From Litoreibacter janthinus (lineage in GTDB: Bacteria > Pseudomonadota > Alphaproteobacteria > Rhodobacterales > Rhodobacteraceae): a DNA stretch of 64,000 bases. Positions within the stretch are counted from its first letter, which is position 1. The number at the start of each line of letters is the position of its first letter. Positions 1 through 9,238 of the stretch are shown here, one piece after another. The position numbers and the translations under genes are program-made. Below the pieces are notes generated by a model. It had not been told where the DNA came from. It worked only from the letters and a program-made list of their open reading frames with translations, and did not search any database. The stretch covers positions 1,929,751-1,993,750 of the forward strand of contig NZ_FOYO01000001.1 of assembly GCF_900111945.1 (NCBI RefSeq), given 5' to 3'.

Positions 1-588
1 ATTCCGCCTTTCATCGCGACACTGGGCATGTTCCTGATCTGCCGCGGCATTGCGCAATGGTGGACAAAAGGCCAACCGGTCTCATTTCCAACCGAAGAAT
101 TCGCGGCCCTTGGGGCTGGTATGATGCCAGTCGTTTGGTTCGCCTTGCTGGCGGGCCTGCTGTTTTTGATCATGAAATTTACGGTTTACGGCAAACACAC
201 TTACGCCATCGGATCGAACGAGGATGCCGCGCGGATGTCTGGCATCAACGTCAAACGTCACAAGATCCTCGTCTATATGATTGCCTCTATGCTGGCAGCA
301 TTTGCAGCGATCATCCTGAGCTCGAAAAACCTGACAGCTCAAGCGGGTATGGGGCAATTCTACGAGCTTTATGCAATTGCCATGGCCGTCATTGGCGGGG
401 TCAGTCTTACTGGCGGGCGCGGGTCGATCATCGGCACCGTTCTGGGCGCCATGGTCTTTGGTGTCATCCAATCCGGCTTCACGTTCATCAAGCTTGATGC
501 GTTCTATCAGTTGATGGCAATGGGCGCGATCATCATCGGTGCGGTAGTTCTAGACCAGTACCGTCAGCAACGCGCCGGTGGGCGTTGA
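1..588 (+). CDS. Sugar ABC transporter permease, RbsC/FrcC type (5' end outside window)
   Basis: Reading is open from base 1 to the TGA at 588, so only the C-terminal 195 residues are present. The fragment opens with PPFIATLGMFLICRGIA, a segment typical of RbsC/XylH/FrcC-type permeases (BPD_transp_2 family). It continues with about five hydrophobic segments and the family motif GSNEDAARMSGINV. The protein forms the membrane channel of a monosaccharide importer. The ATPase gene follows after 13 bases and the inositol catabolic genes follow that, so myo-inositol or a derivative is the likely substrate (inference). The binding-protein gene presumably lies upstream, outside the window. Confidence 0.9.
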   Translation: MPPFIATLGMFLICRGIAQWWTKGQPVSFPTEEFAALGAGMMPVVWFALLAGLLFLIMKFTVYGKHTYAIGSNEDAARMSGINVKRHKILVYMIASMLAAFAAIILSSKNLTAQAGMGQFYELYAIAMAVIGGVSLTGGRGSIIGTVLGAMVFGVIQSGFTFIKLDAFYQLMAMGAIIIGAVVLDQYRQQRAGGR

Positions 589-601
589 AAGGAGATTTCC
601 T

Positions 602-1384
602 ATGAGCGATCAATTCATCCTCGAGACGCACGACCTGACCAAACACTATGGCGGTGTCCACGCTTTGACAGGGGCAGACTTCCAGCTCCGAAAGGGCGAG
701 CATGTCGCCATTATGGGCGACAACGGGGCTGGTAAATCCACCTTCGTTCGGCAGATTACTGGGGTTGAGCAACGCACGCGTGGCAAGGTTATCTTCGATG
801 GCAAACCGGTAGAGTTTTCGGGTCCGATTGATGCCCGCGAAGCCGGGATTGAAACCGTGTTCCAGACATTGGCCTTGGCCGATGATCTGGACGTGCCAGA
901 CAATCTGTTCTTGGGACGCGAGATTACGAAATGGAACTTCCTCGGCCCCTTCCGGATATTGGACTACAAGACGATGCGGCAGGCCACCGTTCAGGGGCTG
1001 GAAAAGACAGGGGTTAAGATCCCCAACATTCGCAACGCAATCCGCAACATGTCGGGCGGTCAGCGGCAATGCGTGGCGATTGCCCGCACGGCGACGTTCC
1101 ATTCCAAAATGACCATTATGGACGAACCCACCGCAGCACTTGGTGTTCAGGAGACAGCTCAGGTTGAAAACATCATCCGCACTTTGAAAGAGGCGGGCGA
1201 GTCGTTGATCTTGGTCAGCCATAATATGCGGCAGGTTTTTGATCTGGTGGACAGAGTCGTGGTGTTTCGACGTGGTCGGATTTGCGCCAACCTCGACATC
1301 AAGTCCGAAGACATTTCTGGCGAAGATGTCGTGGCCTACATCACCGGAGCGAAGACGCAAGAAGGCTATGAAGACGCAGCCTAG
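602..1384 (+). CDS. Sugar ABC transporter ATP-binding protein, single-domain (FrcA-like)
   Basis: A 260-residue ATPase energising the preceding permease. Walker A is GDNGAGKST near residue 38, the signature is MSGGQRQCVAIAR, and Walker B with the catalytic Glu is MTIMDEPTAAL. There is one ABC domain only, as in FrcA of fructose systems, unlike the ~500-residue double-domain RbsA/IatA proteins. The ATG at 602 is chosen because AAAGGAG lies 7 bases upstream; a GTG at 578 in the same frame would overlap the permease and lacks a ribosome site. It is translationally close to the permease and upstream of iolG, from which a 191-base gap separates it. Confidence 0.92.
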   Translation: MSDQFILETHDLTKHYGGVHALTGADFQLRKGEHVAIMGDNGAGKSTFVRQITGVEQRTRGKVIFDGKPVEFSGPIDAREAGIETVFQTLALADDLDVPDNLFLGREITKWNFLGPFRILDYKTMRQATVQGLEKTGVKIPNIRNAIRNMSGGQRQCVAIARTATFHSKMTIMDEPTAALGVQETAQVENIIRTLKEAGESLILVSHNMRQVFDLVDRVVVFRRGRICANLDIKSEDISGEDVVAYITGAKTQEGYEDAA

Positions 1385-1575
1385 CCCAATGGGGGGCGGG
1401 CGCAATACCACTTGAACTCCAATCGGAATTTCTATGAAGCATGGATTTGGTGGCTACAGTCTCTACGGCCGCGCCATTCAACCCTCTTTTGTTCACGTTG
1501 CCGCGCAGCTCGCGCTTGGCGTGAATCATGGGCAATCAGACTAACTAAACACATGTCGGTAAACTGGAGCCACAT

Positions 1576-2568
1576 ATGACCGTTCGCTTTGCAATTCTCG
1601 GCGCTGGCCGAATTGGGCAAGTCCATGCCCGCGCTGTCGCCGCAACCCCCGGCGCCAAACTGGTTGCGATTGCAGACCCTATGGCGGATGCGGCAAAGGC
1701 GGTGGCCGATCAATATGGCTGCGAAATCCGCACTATTGATGCAATCCGTGACAGCAATGATGTGGACGCGGTTGCAATCTGCACGCCCACAGACACCCAC
1801 GCTGATCTGATCGAAGCCTTCGCGCGTGCTGGCAAAGCTGTGTTCTGCGAGAAGCCCGTCGACCTGAGTGTCGAACGGGTGAAGGAATGTCTCAAGACGG
1901 TAACTGAAGAAGGTGCAGCGCTGATGGTTGGCTTCCAGCGCAGGTTCGACCCAGATTTCATGGCGCTCAAGAAGGCCATTGATGACGGTCAAATCGGCAA
2001 GGTCGAGATGATCTCGTTGATCAGCCGTGATCCCGGGGCACCTCCTGCCGACTATATCAAGCGTTCCGGTGGCATCTTCCGTGACATGACAATTCACGAT
2101 TTCGACGTCGCACGGTGGCTCTTGGACGAGGAGGTCGCAACCGTTCAAGCCTCAGCATCAGTTCTGACTGATCCTGCGATCAAAGAGCTGGGCGACTATG
2201 ACAGCCTCAACGTGATCCTGACCACCGCAAGCGGCAAACAATGCACGATCAGCAATACCCGTCGTGCAAGCTACGGCTATGATCAGCGGATCGAAGTTCA
2301 CGGGTCTGAGGGTTCCGTTAGTGCGGAAAACCACCGCGAAGCTCGGATCGAGATTGCCAATGCCAACGGCTATACTCGCCCACCGCTGCTGAATTTCTTC
2401 ATGTCGCGTTACACCGCAGCCTACGCCAACGAAATCGCGGCGTTTGTGGATGCAGTTGCCAACGGGACTCCGATGCCGACGACAGGGGATGACGGTCTCA
2501 AGGCGCTTGAACTCGCCGACGCCGCGCTGAAATCTGTACAAACTGGAAATGCCGTCAGAATAAGTTAG
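1576..2568 (+). CDS. iolG: Inositol 2-dehydrogenase (Gfo/Idh/MocA family)
   Basis: NAD-dependent oxidation of myo-inositol to 2-keto-myo-inositol (scyllo-inosose), the first step of the iol pathway. The 330-residue length is normal. The N-terminal Rossmann motif GAGRIG starts near residue 9. The family CEKP motif has its catalytic Lys at about residue 93, and the C-terminal domain carries the conserved HDFDVARW segment with the catalytic His. The family also includes scyllo-inositol dehydrogenases and MocA; the flanking iolC-D-E-B genes favour IolG. It is the first gene of the catabolic run after a 191-base gap that should hold a promoter, though I could not define one. Confidence 0.9.
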   Translation: MTVRFAILGAGRIGQVHARAVAATPGAKLVAIADPMADAAKAVADQYGCEIRTIDAIRDSNDVDAVAICTPTDTHADLIEAFARAGKAVFCEKPVDLSVERVKECLKTVTEEGAALMVGFQRRFDPDFMALKKAIDDGQIGKVEMISLISRDPGAPPADYIKRSGGIFRDMTIHDFDVARWLLDEEVATVQASASVLTDPAIKELGDYDSLNVILTTASGKQCTISNTRRASYGYDQRIEVHGSEGSVSAENHREARIEIANANGYTRPPLLNFFMSRYTAAYANEIAAFVDAVANGTPMPTTGDDGLKALELADAALKSVQTGNAVRIS

Positions 2569-2660
2569 CGCCACCCGCCGAACTGCTCGGCAGCCAAGCG
2601 CAGCACTGGACCCGCAACAAGCCAATGACCGGCGGGATCGCTTGCACACGAGGAAATGCA

Positions 2661-4571
2661 ATGAAGTCTCTTGATCTTATAACGATAGGCCGAAGCTCCG
2701 TGGATCTGTATGGCGCGCAAGTTGGCGGCCGCCTCGAAGACATGCGTTCGTTCGACAAGTATATCGGCGGCTCCCCTACAAACATTGCCTGTGGCACCGC
2801 GCGACTTGGTCTGAAATCGGCTGTAATAACCGGTGTGGGTGACGAGCATATGGGCCGCTTCATAACCGAGCAGCTACAGGCCGAGGGGGTAAATACCGAC
2901 GGAGTGAAAATCGATCCCGATCGCCTAACCGCTCTAGTTCTGTTGGGCATCCGCGACCAAGAGCAGTTCCCGCTGATCTTCTACCGCGAGAATTGCGCTG
3001 ATATGGGGCTGACGGTGGACGATATCGACGAGGATTTCATCCGCTCTGCCCGCGCCGTCGTTGCGACAGGCACGCATCTGAGCCATCCAAGCGTCGAGGC
3101 CGCGACGATCAAAGCTCTGAAAACTGCCCGCGCTGACGGGATGCAGACGGCTCTCGATATTGACTACCGCCCGAACCTTTGGGGCGTTGCAGGACACGGC
3201 GACGGCGAAAGCCGTTTTGTCGAAAGCGCCGATGTAACTGCCAAGCTTCAGACCTCGCTGCATCTGTTCGATTTGATTGTTGGGACCGAAGAAGAATTCC
3301 ACATCGCTGGTGGCTCGACCGATACGATCGCCGCATTGCGGGCGGTGCGCGCCGTGTCTGGCGCGACACTGGTCTGCAAGCGCGGCGCGGATGGTGCAGT
3401 GGCTTTTACAGGCGATATTCCGGACAGCTTAGACGATGGAGAAGCAGGGCCGGGTTTCCCGATTGAGGTCTTCAACGTGCTCGGGGCAGGGGACGGATTC
3501 ATGTCCGGCCTGTTGAAGGGCTGGCTCGATGGCGAGGATTGGCCAACCGCGCTCAAATACGCCAATGCCTGCGGCGCTTTCGCAGTGTCGCGGCATGGAT
3601 GCACACCAGCCTATCCCAGCTGGGAAGAGCTTCAGTTTTTTTTCAAGCGGGGCATCAAACGGCCTGACCTGCGCAACGATGCAGAACTGGAGCAGGTCCA
3701 TTGGGCCACAAACCGCGCTGGGGATTGGCCGTCTGTCAAGACCTTCGCCTTCGATCACCGACTGCAGCTTGAAGAAATGCAAGGCTATACGCTTGAGAAA
3801 GGCGGCGCCTTCAAAGAACTCTGCCTTGAGGCGGCGCTGAAAGTGCAGAACGGGCAGGGCGGGTTTGGTATCCTGTGCGACAACCGCATAGGGCGCCGCG
3901 CATTGCATCGTGCCACTGGCAGCGGTTTGTGGATAGGCCGCCCAACGGAATTGCCCGGCTCACGCCCGATCAAGCTAGAGCCGGAGCTTGGCCACGACTA
4001 TGGCCAGTTGACCGAATGGGCGCGGGAGAACATCGTCAAACTTCTGATCTTCGCGCATCCCGAAGACAGGGCGGAGATCCGCGAAAAGCAGGAAGATGTG
4101 GTGAAACGGCTGTGGACCGCAAGCCGTCGTAACAATCTAGAGTTCCTGCTTGAAGTGATCCCGTCAAAGGTCGCGCCTGTTGATGACATGACGACGCCTA
4201 AGCTGATCCAGCAGATCTACGATCTGGGCGTCTACCCCGACTGGTGGAAGCTTGAGCCGTTCACAACTGATTCCGCTTGGGCAAATGTCGTCGAAACCAT
4301 CGAGCGGAATGACCCGCGCACACGTGGAATTGTGGTGTTGGGGCTGGACGCGCCAGAGGCAGAGCTGACCACCAGTTTTGCCATTGCGGCCAAGCAACCG
4401 CTGGTCAAAGGCTTCGCAGTAGGGCGCACCATATTTGGGGACGCTGCGCGAGCTTGGATGACCGGCGAAATGAGCGATGAGGCGGCTGTCACACAAATGT
4501 CGGAGCGTTTTGCCCGCCTGTGCGAGATCTGGGATGACGCTCGCAAAGGTATCAATTTGAATGCCCTCTAG
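2661..4571 (+). CDS. iolC: 5-dehydro-2-deoxygluconokinase fused to DUF2090 aldolase-like domain
   Basis: Residues 1 to about 325 form a PfkB/ribokinase-fold sugar kinase. It has the early GGSPTNIA motif and the anion-hole/catalytic motif GAGDGF with Asp at residue 278. It phosphorylates 5-dehydro-2-deoxygluconate (DKG). Residues from about 330 to 636 match the DUF2090 extension found on many proteobacterial IolC proteins; it is annotated as the DKG-phosphate aldolase that otherwise is IolJ. No separate iolJ is seen here, which fits a bifunctional enzyme. The ATG at 2661 follows AGGAA by about 5 bases and opens the kinase fold directly; an in-frame ATG at 2625 would add 12 residues without a ribosome site. 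Confidence 0.88.
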   Translation: MKSLDLITIGRSSVDLYGAQVGGRLEDMRSFDKYIGGSPTNIACGTARLGLKSAVITGVGDEHMGRFITEQLQAEGVNTDGVKIDPDRLTALVLLGIRDQEQFPLIFYRENCADMGLTVDDIDEDFIRSARAVVATGTHLSHPSVEAATIKALKTARADGMQTALDIDYRPNLWGVAGHGDGESRFVESADVTAKLQTSLHLFDLIVGTEEEFHIAGGSTDTIAALRAVRAVSGATLVCKRGADGAVAFTGDIPDSLDDGEAGPGFPIEVFNVLGAGDGFMSGLLKGWLDGEDWPTALKYANACGAFAVSRHGCTPAYPSWEELQFFFKRGIKRPDLRNDAELEQVHWATNRAGDWPSVKTFAFDHRLQLEEMQGYTLEKGGAFKELCLEAALKVQNGQGGFGILCDNRIGRRALHRATGSGLWIGRPTELPGSRPIKLEPELGHDYGQLTEWARENIVKLLIFAHPEDRAEIREKQEDVVKRLWTASRRNNLEFLLEVIPSKVAPVDDMTTPKLIQQIYDLGVYPDWWKLEPFTTDSAWANVVETIERNDPRTRGIVVLGLDAPEAELTTSFAIAAKQPLVKGFAVGRTIFGDAARAWMTGEMSDEAAVTQMSERFARLCEIWDDARKGINLNAL

Positions 4572-4583
4572 AGGAACAGAGTC

Positions 4584-6416
4584 ATGACGAAAACTATTAA
4601 GCTGACCGCGGCTCAGGCCTTGGTGAAATACATCACCGCTCAGCGCACCGAAAGCGGTGAGCCCTTCATCGCCGGATGCTGGGCGATTTTTGGTCACGGC
4701 AACGTCGCCGGTCTTGGGGAGGCGCTGTATCATGTCCAGGACGATCTGCCGACCTATCGCGGGCATAATGAACAGACAATGGCCCACGCCGCGATTGCGT
4801 ATTCCAAGCAGTTGGGCCGTAAGCGGGCGATGATGGTCACGTCCTCCATCGGGCCGGGCGCGACGAATATGGTCACCGCGGCGGCACTCGCTCATGTGAA
4901 CAGGCTGCCTGTTCTGATCGTGCCCGGGGACGTCTTTGCGACCCGTGGCCCTGATCCTGTGCTGCAACAGATCGAGGATATAAGCGACGGCACGATCACC
5001 GCCAACGACGCATTCAAACCGGTCAGCCGTTACTTCGATCGCATCACCCGTCCAGAGCATCTTTTGACCGCGTTGCCGCGGGCCTTCCGCGTGATGACCG
5101 ACCCGGCGGAATGTGGGCCGGTAACGCTTGCGTTCTGTCAAGATGTGCAGTCGCAGGCCTATGACTACCCGGAGCATTTCTTTGCCCCCAAAGTCTGGAC
5201 CGCGCGTCGCATCCGTCCTGATTTGGATGAGCTTGCCGCGATGGCCGATGCTCTCAAATCCGCCAAGCGGCCCGTGATCGTCGCAGGTGGCGGTGTGCAT
5301 TACTCTGGCGCGACTGAAGCGTTGCGCGCGTTCGCCGAAGCGCACAACGTCCCTGTCACAGAAACACAGGCGGGCAAATCCGCGTTGCCATGGGACCATC
5401 CTCTCAATCTTGGGCCGGTTGGTGTTACGGGAGGGGCCCCTGCGAACACCGTTTGCGCCGAAGCTGATCTCGTGCTGGGGGTTGGTACGCGCTTTCAGGA
5501 TTTTACCACTGGATCGTGGGGGCTGTTTTCCAACCCTGTCCGGAAAATCGCTTGCTTGAACGTAGCTCCCTATGATGCGGCAAAACACGGGGCGATTCCG
5601 CTTGTCGCTGATGCAAAGGTTGGCCTGCATGAGCTGTCTGAAGCTTTGGGCAGGCACAAATGTAGTGCGGGCGTGGAGGGACTGAAATCCGACTGGTTCG
5701 ACAATGTCGACCCGTTGACAGATGCACCGAGCGATGGCAACGCCCTGCCCACCGACATGCAAGTTGTGGGCGCAGTGCAGCGCGCATCGACAGAGGACAC
5801 TGTGGTAATGTGCGCCGCTGGCACCATGCCGGGCGAATTGCACAAGCTTTGGAAATCCAGTCGGCCGATGTCCTACCATATGGAATACGGCTTTAGCTGC
5901 ATGGGGTATGAAATCGCCGGAGCCTTGGGGATCAAGATGGCCCAGCCAGAGCGCGATGTGATCTGCTTTACAGGCGATGGCACTTACATGATGGCCAACT
6001 CCGAAATGGCCACCGCCGCGATGATGGGCGTTAGCTTTACCGTTGTGATCACCGACAATCGCGGTTTTGGCTGTATCAACCGGCTGCAGATGGGCACAGG
6101 CGGGGCAGAGTTCAACAACCTGCTTGATCACTCCGTCCATTCTCAGCCCTCACAAATCGACTTCGCGGCCCATGCTGCGTCAATGGGCGCGAAAAGCCTC
6201 AAAGTCTCTTCGATTGCCGAACTGGAGTCGGCGCTCTCGGAGCGTGCCAGCGTCAAAGGGCCATATGTCATTGTGATTGACACCGACCCCTATCCCAGCA
6301 CGCCACATGGCGGAACATGGTGGGAAGTGGCAGTCCCAGAGGTATCCGAGCGACAGTCCGTCAATGAGAAACGCGCCGCATATGAGCAGGCGCTTAAGGA
6401 AAGAACACTACGATGA
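4584..6416 (+). CDS. iolD: 3D-(3,5/4)-trihydroxycyclohexane-1,2-dione hydrolase (decyclizing), ThDP enzyme
   Basis: Opens the ring of 3D-trihydroxycyclohexane-1,2-dione to give 5-deoxy-glucuronate. The 610-residue protein has the three-domain acetolactate-synthase fold. The N-terminal part binds the ThDP pyrimidine, with the activating Glu in the region YRGHNEQTMAHAA. The C-terminal part carries the ThDP-Mg motif GDGTYMMANSEMATAA, ending in a conserved Asn in TDNRGFG. AGAGGAAC lies upstream of the ATG and only 12 bases separate it from iolC. The ATG of iolE overlaps its stop codon, so the two are translationally coupled. Confidence 0.95.
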   Translation: MTKTIKLTAAQALVKYITAQRTESGEPFIAGCWAIFGHGNVAGLGEALYHVQDDLPTYRGHNEQTMAHAAIAYSKQLGRKRAMMVTSSIGPGATNMVTAAALAHVNRLPVLIVPGDVFATRGPDPVLQQIEDISDGTITANDAFKPVSRYFDRITRPEHLLTALPRAFRVMTDPAECGPVTLAFCQDVQSQAYDYPEHFFAPKVWTARRIRPDLDELAAMADALKSAKRPVIVAGGGVHYSGATEALRAFAEAHNVPVTETQAGKSALPWDHPLNLGPVGVTGGAPANTVCAEADLVLGVGTRFQDFTTGSWGLFSNPVRKIACLNVAPYDAAKHGAIPLVADAKVGLHELSEALGRHKCSAGVEGLKSDWFDNVDPLTDAPSDGNALPTDMQVVGAVQRASTEDTVVMCAAGTMPGELHKLWKSSRPMSYHMEYGFSCMGYEIAGALGIKMAQPERDVICFTGDGTYMMANSEMATAAMMGVSFTVVITDNRGFGCINRLQMGTGGAEFNNLLDHSVHSQPSQIDFAAHAASMGAKSLKVSSIAELESALSERASVKGPYVIVIDTDPYPSTPHGGTWWEVAVPEVSERQSVNEKRAAYEQALKERTLR

Positions 6417-7312
6417 GCGTTAAAATTGGAATCTCCCCAATTGCGTGGCAAAACGACGATCTGCCGGATATTACGGCGGCCTACACGATGGAGCAGGCCC
6501 TCAAAGAGGCACGCGAAATCGGCTACACGGGCGTAGAGCGGGGGCAGCGCATGCCGCATGATACCGAAGGGTTGCGGGCTTATTTGGAAGCCAATGACAT
6601 CGCCTTGTGCGGCGGCTGGTGTTCGGGCAATTCGTTGAACAACAATTTTGCGGCTGAGCGCGATGCGGTGCGCCAGCAGGTCGAGCAGTTCGTGGCGTTG
6701 TCGAGCCCTTGCGTCGTCTATGCCGAATGCTCCAACACGGTGCAGGGCCAGATCGAAACGCCGGTCAATGATCGCCCGACGTTGTCACGCGACGAGGTTC
6801 AGACTTACGGGGGCAAGCTGACCGAATTGGCCAAATGGATGTCCGATCAAGGCATGCCGATGGCCTACCACCACCACATGGGCTCTATCATCGAAAGCGA
6901 AGACGACGTGAATTGGCTGATGGAGGGGTCCGGCCCAGAGCTGCGGCTTTGCTTTGATACCGGCCATTTGCTGTTCGGTGGCGGCGACGTGATGCGCACG
7001 CTGGACCGTTGGGGAGACCGCATTCAGCATGTCCATTTCAAAGACATCCGCCCTGAAGTTGTCGCGGATGTGCGCGCCAACAACCGCAGCTTTCTGGACG
7101 CGGTCATCGCTGGGGCATTCACGGTGCCGGGCGATGGATGCATCGATTTTCTTGCCGTGTCGCAAGCGCTGAAGGCGATGGACTACAACGGCTGGATCGT
7201 CGTCGAGGCAGAACAAGATCCGGCAAAGGCGCCGCCTTACGAGTATTCGAAGATCGGTTATGATCATATCGTTGATGTCTGTGGTCGCTCCGGCCTGACC
7301 ATCGCAAACTGA
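6413..7312 (+). CDS. iolE: Inosose dehydratase (2-keto-myo-inositol dehydratase)
   Basis: Dehydrates scyllo-inosose to 3D-trihydroxycyclohexane-1,2-dione, the step between IolG and IolD. At 299 residues it has the xylose-isomerase-like TIM barrel with the start typical of IolE (KIGISPIAWQNDDLPD). Probable metal ligands lie in YHHHMGSIIES, CFDTGHL and QHVHFKDI, plus the late EAEQDP Glu. Its ATGA start overlaps the iolD stop. IolB follows after 11 bases. Confidence 0.95.
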   Translation: MSVKIGISPIAWQNDDLPDITAAYTMEQALKEAREIGYTGVERGQRMPHDTEGLRAYLEANDIALCGGWCSGNSLNNNFAAERDAVRQQVEQFVALSSPCVVYAECSNTVQGQIETPVNDRPTLSRDEVQTYGGKLTELAKWMSDQGMPMAYHHHMGSIIESEDDVNWLMEGSGPELRLCFDTGHLLFGGGDVMRTLDRWGDRIQHVHFKDIRPEVVADVRANNRSFLDAVIAGAFTVPGDGCIDFLAVSQALKAMDYNGWIVVEAEQDPAKAPPYEYSKIGYDHIVDVCGRSGLTIAN

Positions 7313-7323
7313 AGGAGCCGGTT

Positions 7324-8130
7324 ATGCCCGATTTGTTGAAGAAGCCATTCGGCACCCGTGGCAAGGTGCACCAGATCACGCCCGAAAGCGCGGGGTGGCG
7401 CTATGTCGGTTTCTCGCTTTACCGGCTTAACGCTGGTGATACGGCGGCTGAAATGACAGGGGATCGGGAAGTCATCTTGGTCATGGTCGAGGGCAAAGCG
7501 GCGATCAGCGGCGCAAGTCAGGAATGGGGTGTTCTGGGGGACCGCATGGATGTGTTTGAAAAAACGCCGCCCCATTGCCTTTACCTCCCGAATGACACTG
7601 AGTGGTCTGCTATTGCTGAAACCGATTGCGTCATTGCTGTCTGCACGGCACCCGGAATGGGTGGTCACCAAGCGCGTCGCATCGGGCCAGACGGCATTAC
7701 CTTGACCGAACGCGGCAAGGGCACCAACACGCGCCACATCAACAACATCGCAATGGAGAACGAGGATTTCTGTGACAGCCTCTTGGTCACAGAAGTGTTT
7801 ACTCCTGCAGGGCATTGGTCGTCCTATCCCAGTCACCGACATGACGAAGACGACTTCCCGCGCATCACCTATCTTGAAGAAACTTACTATCATCGCCTTA
7901 ACCCCGCGTCTGGATTTGGCATCCAGCGGGTTTATACGGATGATGGCAGCCTTGATGAAACAATGGCCGTATCCGATGGCGATGTTGTTTGCGTTCCGCG
8001 CGGGCACCACCCGTGCGGCGCGCCATACGGGTTCGAGATGTATTACCTTAACGTCATGGCAGGACCGCTGCGCAAGTGGCGCTTCGTTCCGGCCCCAGAG
8101 GTTGAGTGGATTATGGAGCGCGACGCATAA
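7324..8130 (+). CDS. iolB: 5-deoxy-glucuronate isomerase
   Basis: Isomerises 5-deoxy-glucuronate to 5-dehydro-2-deoxygluconate, the IolC substrate. At 268 residues it is a double-cupin protein. Metal-binding His/Glu residues are visible in SYPSHRHDEDDFPR and EETYYHRLNPASGFG, and a later cupin motif is PRGHHPCGAPYGF. AAGGAG sits 8 bases before the ATG. The gene ends the iol run: the next gene is convergent and only 9 bases away, with no obvious terminator between. An iolA-type malonate-semialdehyde dehydrogenase is not seen in the window. Confidence 0.95.
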   Translation: MPDLLKKPFGTRGKVHQITPESAGWRYVGFSLYRLNAGDTAAEMTGDREVILVMVEGKAAISGASQEWGVLGDRMDVFEKTPPHCLYLPNDTEWSAIAETDCVIAVCTAPGMGGHQARRIGPDGITLTERGKGTNTRHINNIAMENEDFCDSLLVTEVFTPAGHWSSYPSHRHDEDDFPRITYLEETYYHRLNPASGFGIQRVYTDDGSLDETMAVSDGDVVCVPRGHHPCGAPYGFEMYYLNVMAGPLRKWRFVPAPEVEWIMERDA

Positions 8131-8139
8131 GCACAAGCT

Positions 8140-9171
8140 TTAAAAGGATTCTGGCAGATACAGTTGTGGAGTAAGAAAGTGCTGGCTAGAGGTCCGGTTC
8201 GACCCGTCTCGAACTGACGCAGTCATCATCTCCACCAGATCTGTACACAGCTGCTGCAAAGGTGTCGCGATCACCATTGTGGCATAACGATCCACCAGCG
8301 CTTTGCGGCTCACCTCAGTCAACTCGTTCACAACAAGCGCCACCTTTCCAGCCGGACGCTGTTCCCGCAGGGCGGCAATAGCCCCCTCCATTCCGCCGCC
8401 AGCGACGTAGATGCCACGCAGGTCAGAGTGGCGCTCGAGCAGGTCAAGCGTTGCTTCATACGTCACCTGCCGCGTTTCAAGATTGACCAAGGTATTGAGC
8501 ATCGTGAAGTCAGGCGCAAACTCGCGGACGTAGCTTTGGAAACCTGTCTCACGTAACAAGTGGCTGTGCCACCTGTTGCCGCCCACAAAAACTGCCAGTT
8601 TTCCAGGCGCACGCATCTGAGTGGTGATCATCCACGCGGCAGCTCGGCCAACTTTCACGTTATTCAGGCCCAAGTAATTCTGACGAATACCCTGCGCGAA
8701 GTCGTTTAGTAGCGCGAAGACCGGTTTCTGCGCGCTGGACAACTCCTGCACTAGATCTGAAAGGGTCGGGTGGTTGATGGCCGACGTGGCAATGACATCG
8801 ACCTGCTCGGAGATGTTGCGGATATCTTCGGCAAAATCCTCTGGGGATTGTGAGGCTGCAAATCGAATGATCGCACGTCCGCGGATGTCGTGGCGTCGAG
8901 CAACGGCATCTTGGAGTTCTGATGCAAAGTTGCGATAGAATTCCTGCGTGCCTTTGTGAAGCACAAAGCCGAAACGGATCACCGGTCTGTTGGCTTCATC
9001 GCGCCGCGCCGACAAGAGGCGGGTTGGATAACCAATGCGCTCAGCAGCCTCCAACACCCTATCCAAGGTTTCCCGTCGCACGTTCAACCGGCCGTTCAGT
9101 GCCCGGTCGACGGTAGCGACACCGACGCCCGCCGCGAGCGCGAGGTCTTTAAGGGTCGGGCGTTTTGGCAT
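8140..9171 (-). CDS. LacI-family transcriptional regulator, probable inositol/inosamine repressor
   Basis: A 343-residue regulator. The N-terminal LacI helix-turn-helix reads LKDLALAAGVGVATVDRALNG, and the hinge and periplasmic-binding-protein-like effector domain follow from about residue 60. The local repressor role is inferred from position: it sits between iolB (convergent, 9 bases) and the divergent mocD/mocE-like genes. The 134-base divergent gap contains the palindrome TGATGTAATTACACCA and a second half-site, which could be its operators. The effector is likely an inositol-type sugar, by location only. Confidence 0.85.
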   Translation of the reverse strand: MPKRPTLKDLALAAGVGVATVDRALNGRLNVRRETLDRVLEAAERIGYPTRLLSARRDEANRPVIRFGFVLHKGTQEFYRNFASELQDAVARRHDIRGRAIIRFAASQSPEDFAEDIRNISEQVDVIATSAINHPTLSDLVQELSSAQKPVFALLNDFAQGIRQNYLGLNNVKVGRAAAWMITTQMRAPGKLAVFVGGNRWHSHLLRETGFQSYVREFAPDFTMLNTLVNLETRQVTYEATLDLLERHSDLRGIYVAGGGMEGAIAALREQRPAGKVALVVNELTEVSRKALVDRYATMVIATPLQQLCTDLVEMMTASVRDGSNRTSSQHFLTPQLYLPESF

Positions 9172-9179
9172 CTTATTCC

Positions 9180-9195
9180 TGATGTAATTACACCA
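9180..9195. promoter_or_regulatory. Near-perfect 16-bp palindrome, candidate LacI-type operator
   Basis: TGATGTAATTACACCA differs from its own reverse complement at only one symmetric pair. It starts 9 bases upstream of the regulator's start codon in the divergent promoter region. LacI operators are palindromes of this size. Binding by the neighbouring LacI protein is inferred. Confidence 0.55.
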
Positions 9196-9222
9196 AAATA
9201 TTGACGATAGATTGAGGTATTT

Positions 9223-9238
9223 TGATGTAATTCAATGC
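9223..9238. promoter_or_regulatory. Second operator-like half-site (TGATGTAATT repeat)
   Basis: TGATGTAATTCAATGC repeats the first 10 bases of the palindrome at 9180, with start-to-start spacing of 43 bases (about four helical turns). It overlaps a possible -10 element for mocD (TGTAAT at 9226, preceded by TTGACG at 9201; the 19-base spacer is long). A two-site arrangement would suit repression by looping, but this is inference. Confidence 0.4.

Noticed and set aside
4164..6140. Minus-strand open frame of 658 codons antisense to iolC/iolD
   Set aside because: It lies opposite strongly supported iolD coding sequence, has no recognisable domain or ribosome site, and such frames are common in high-GC genes.
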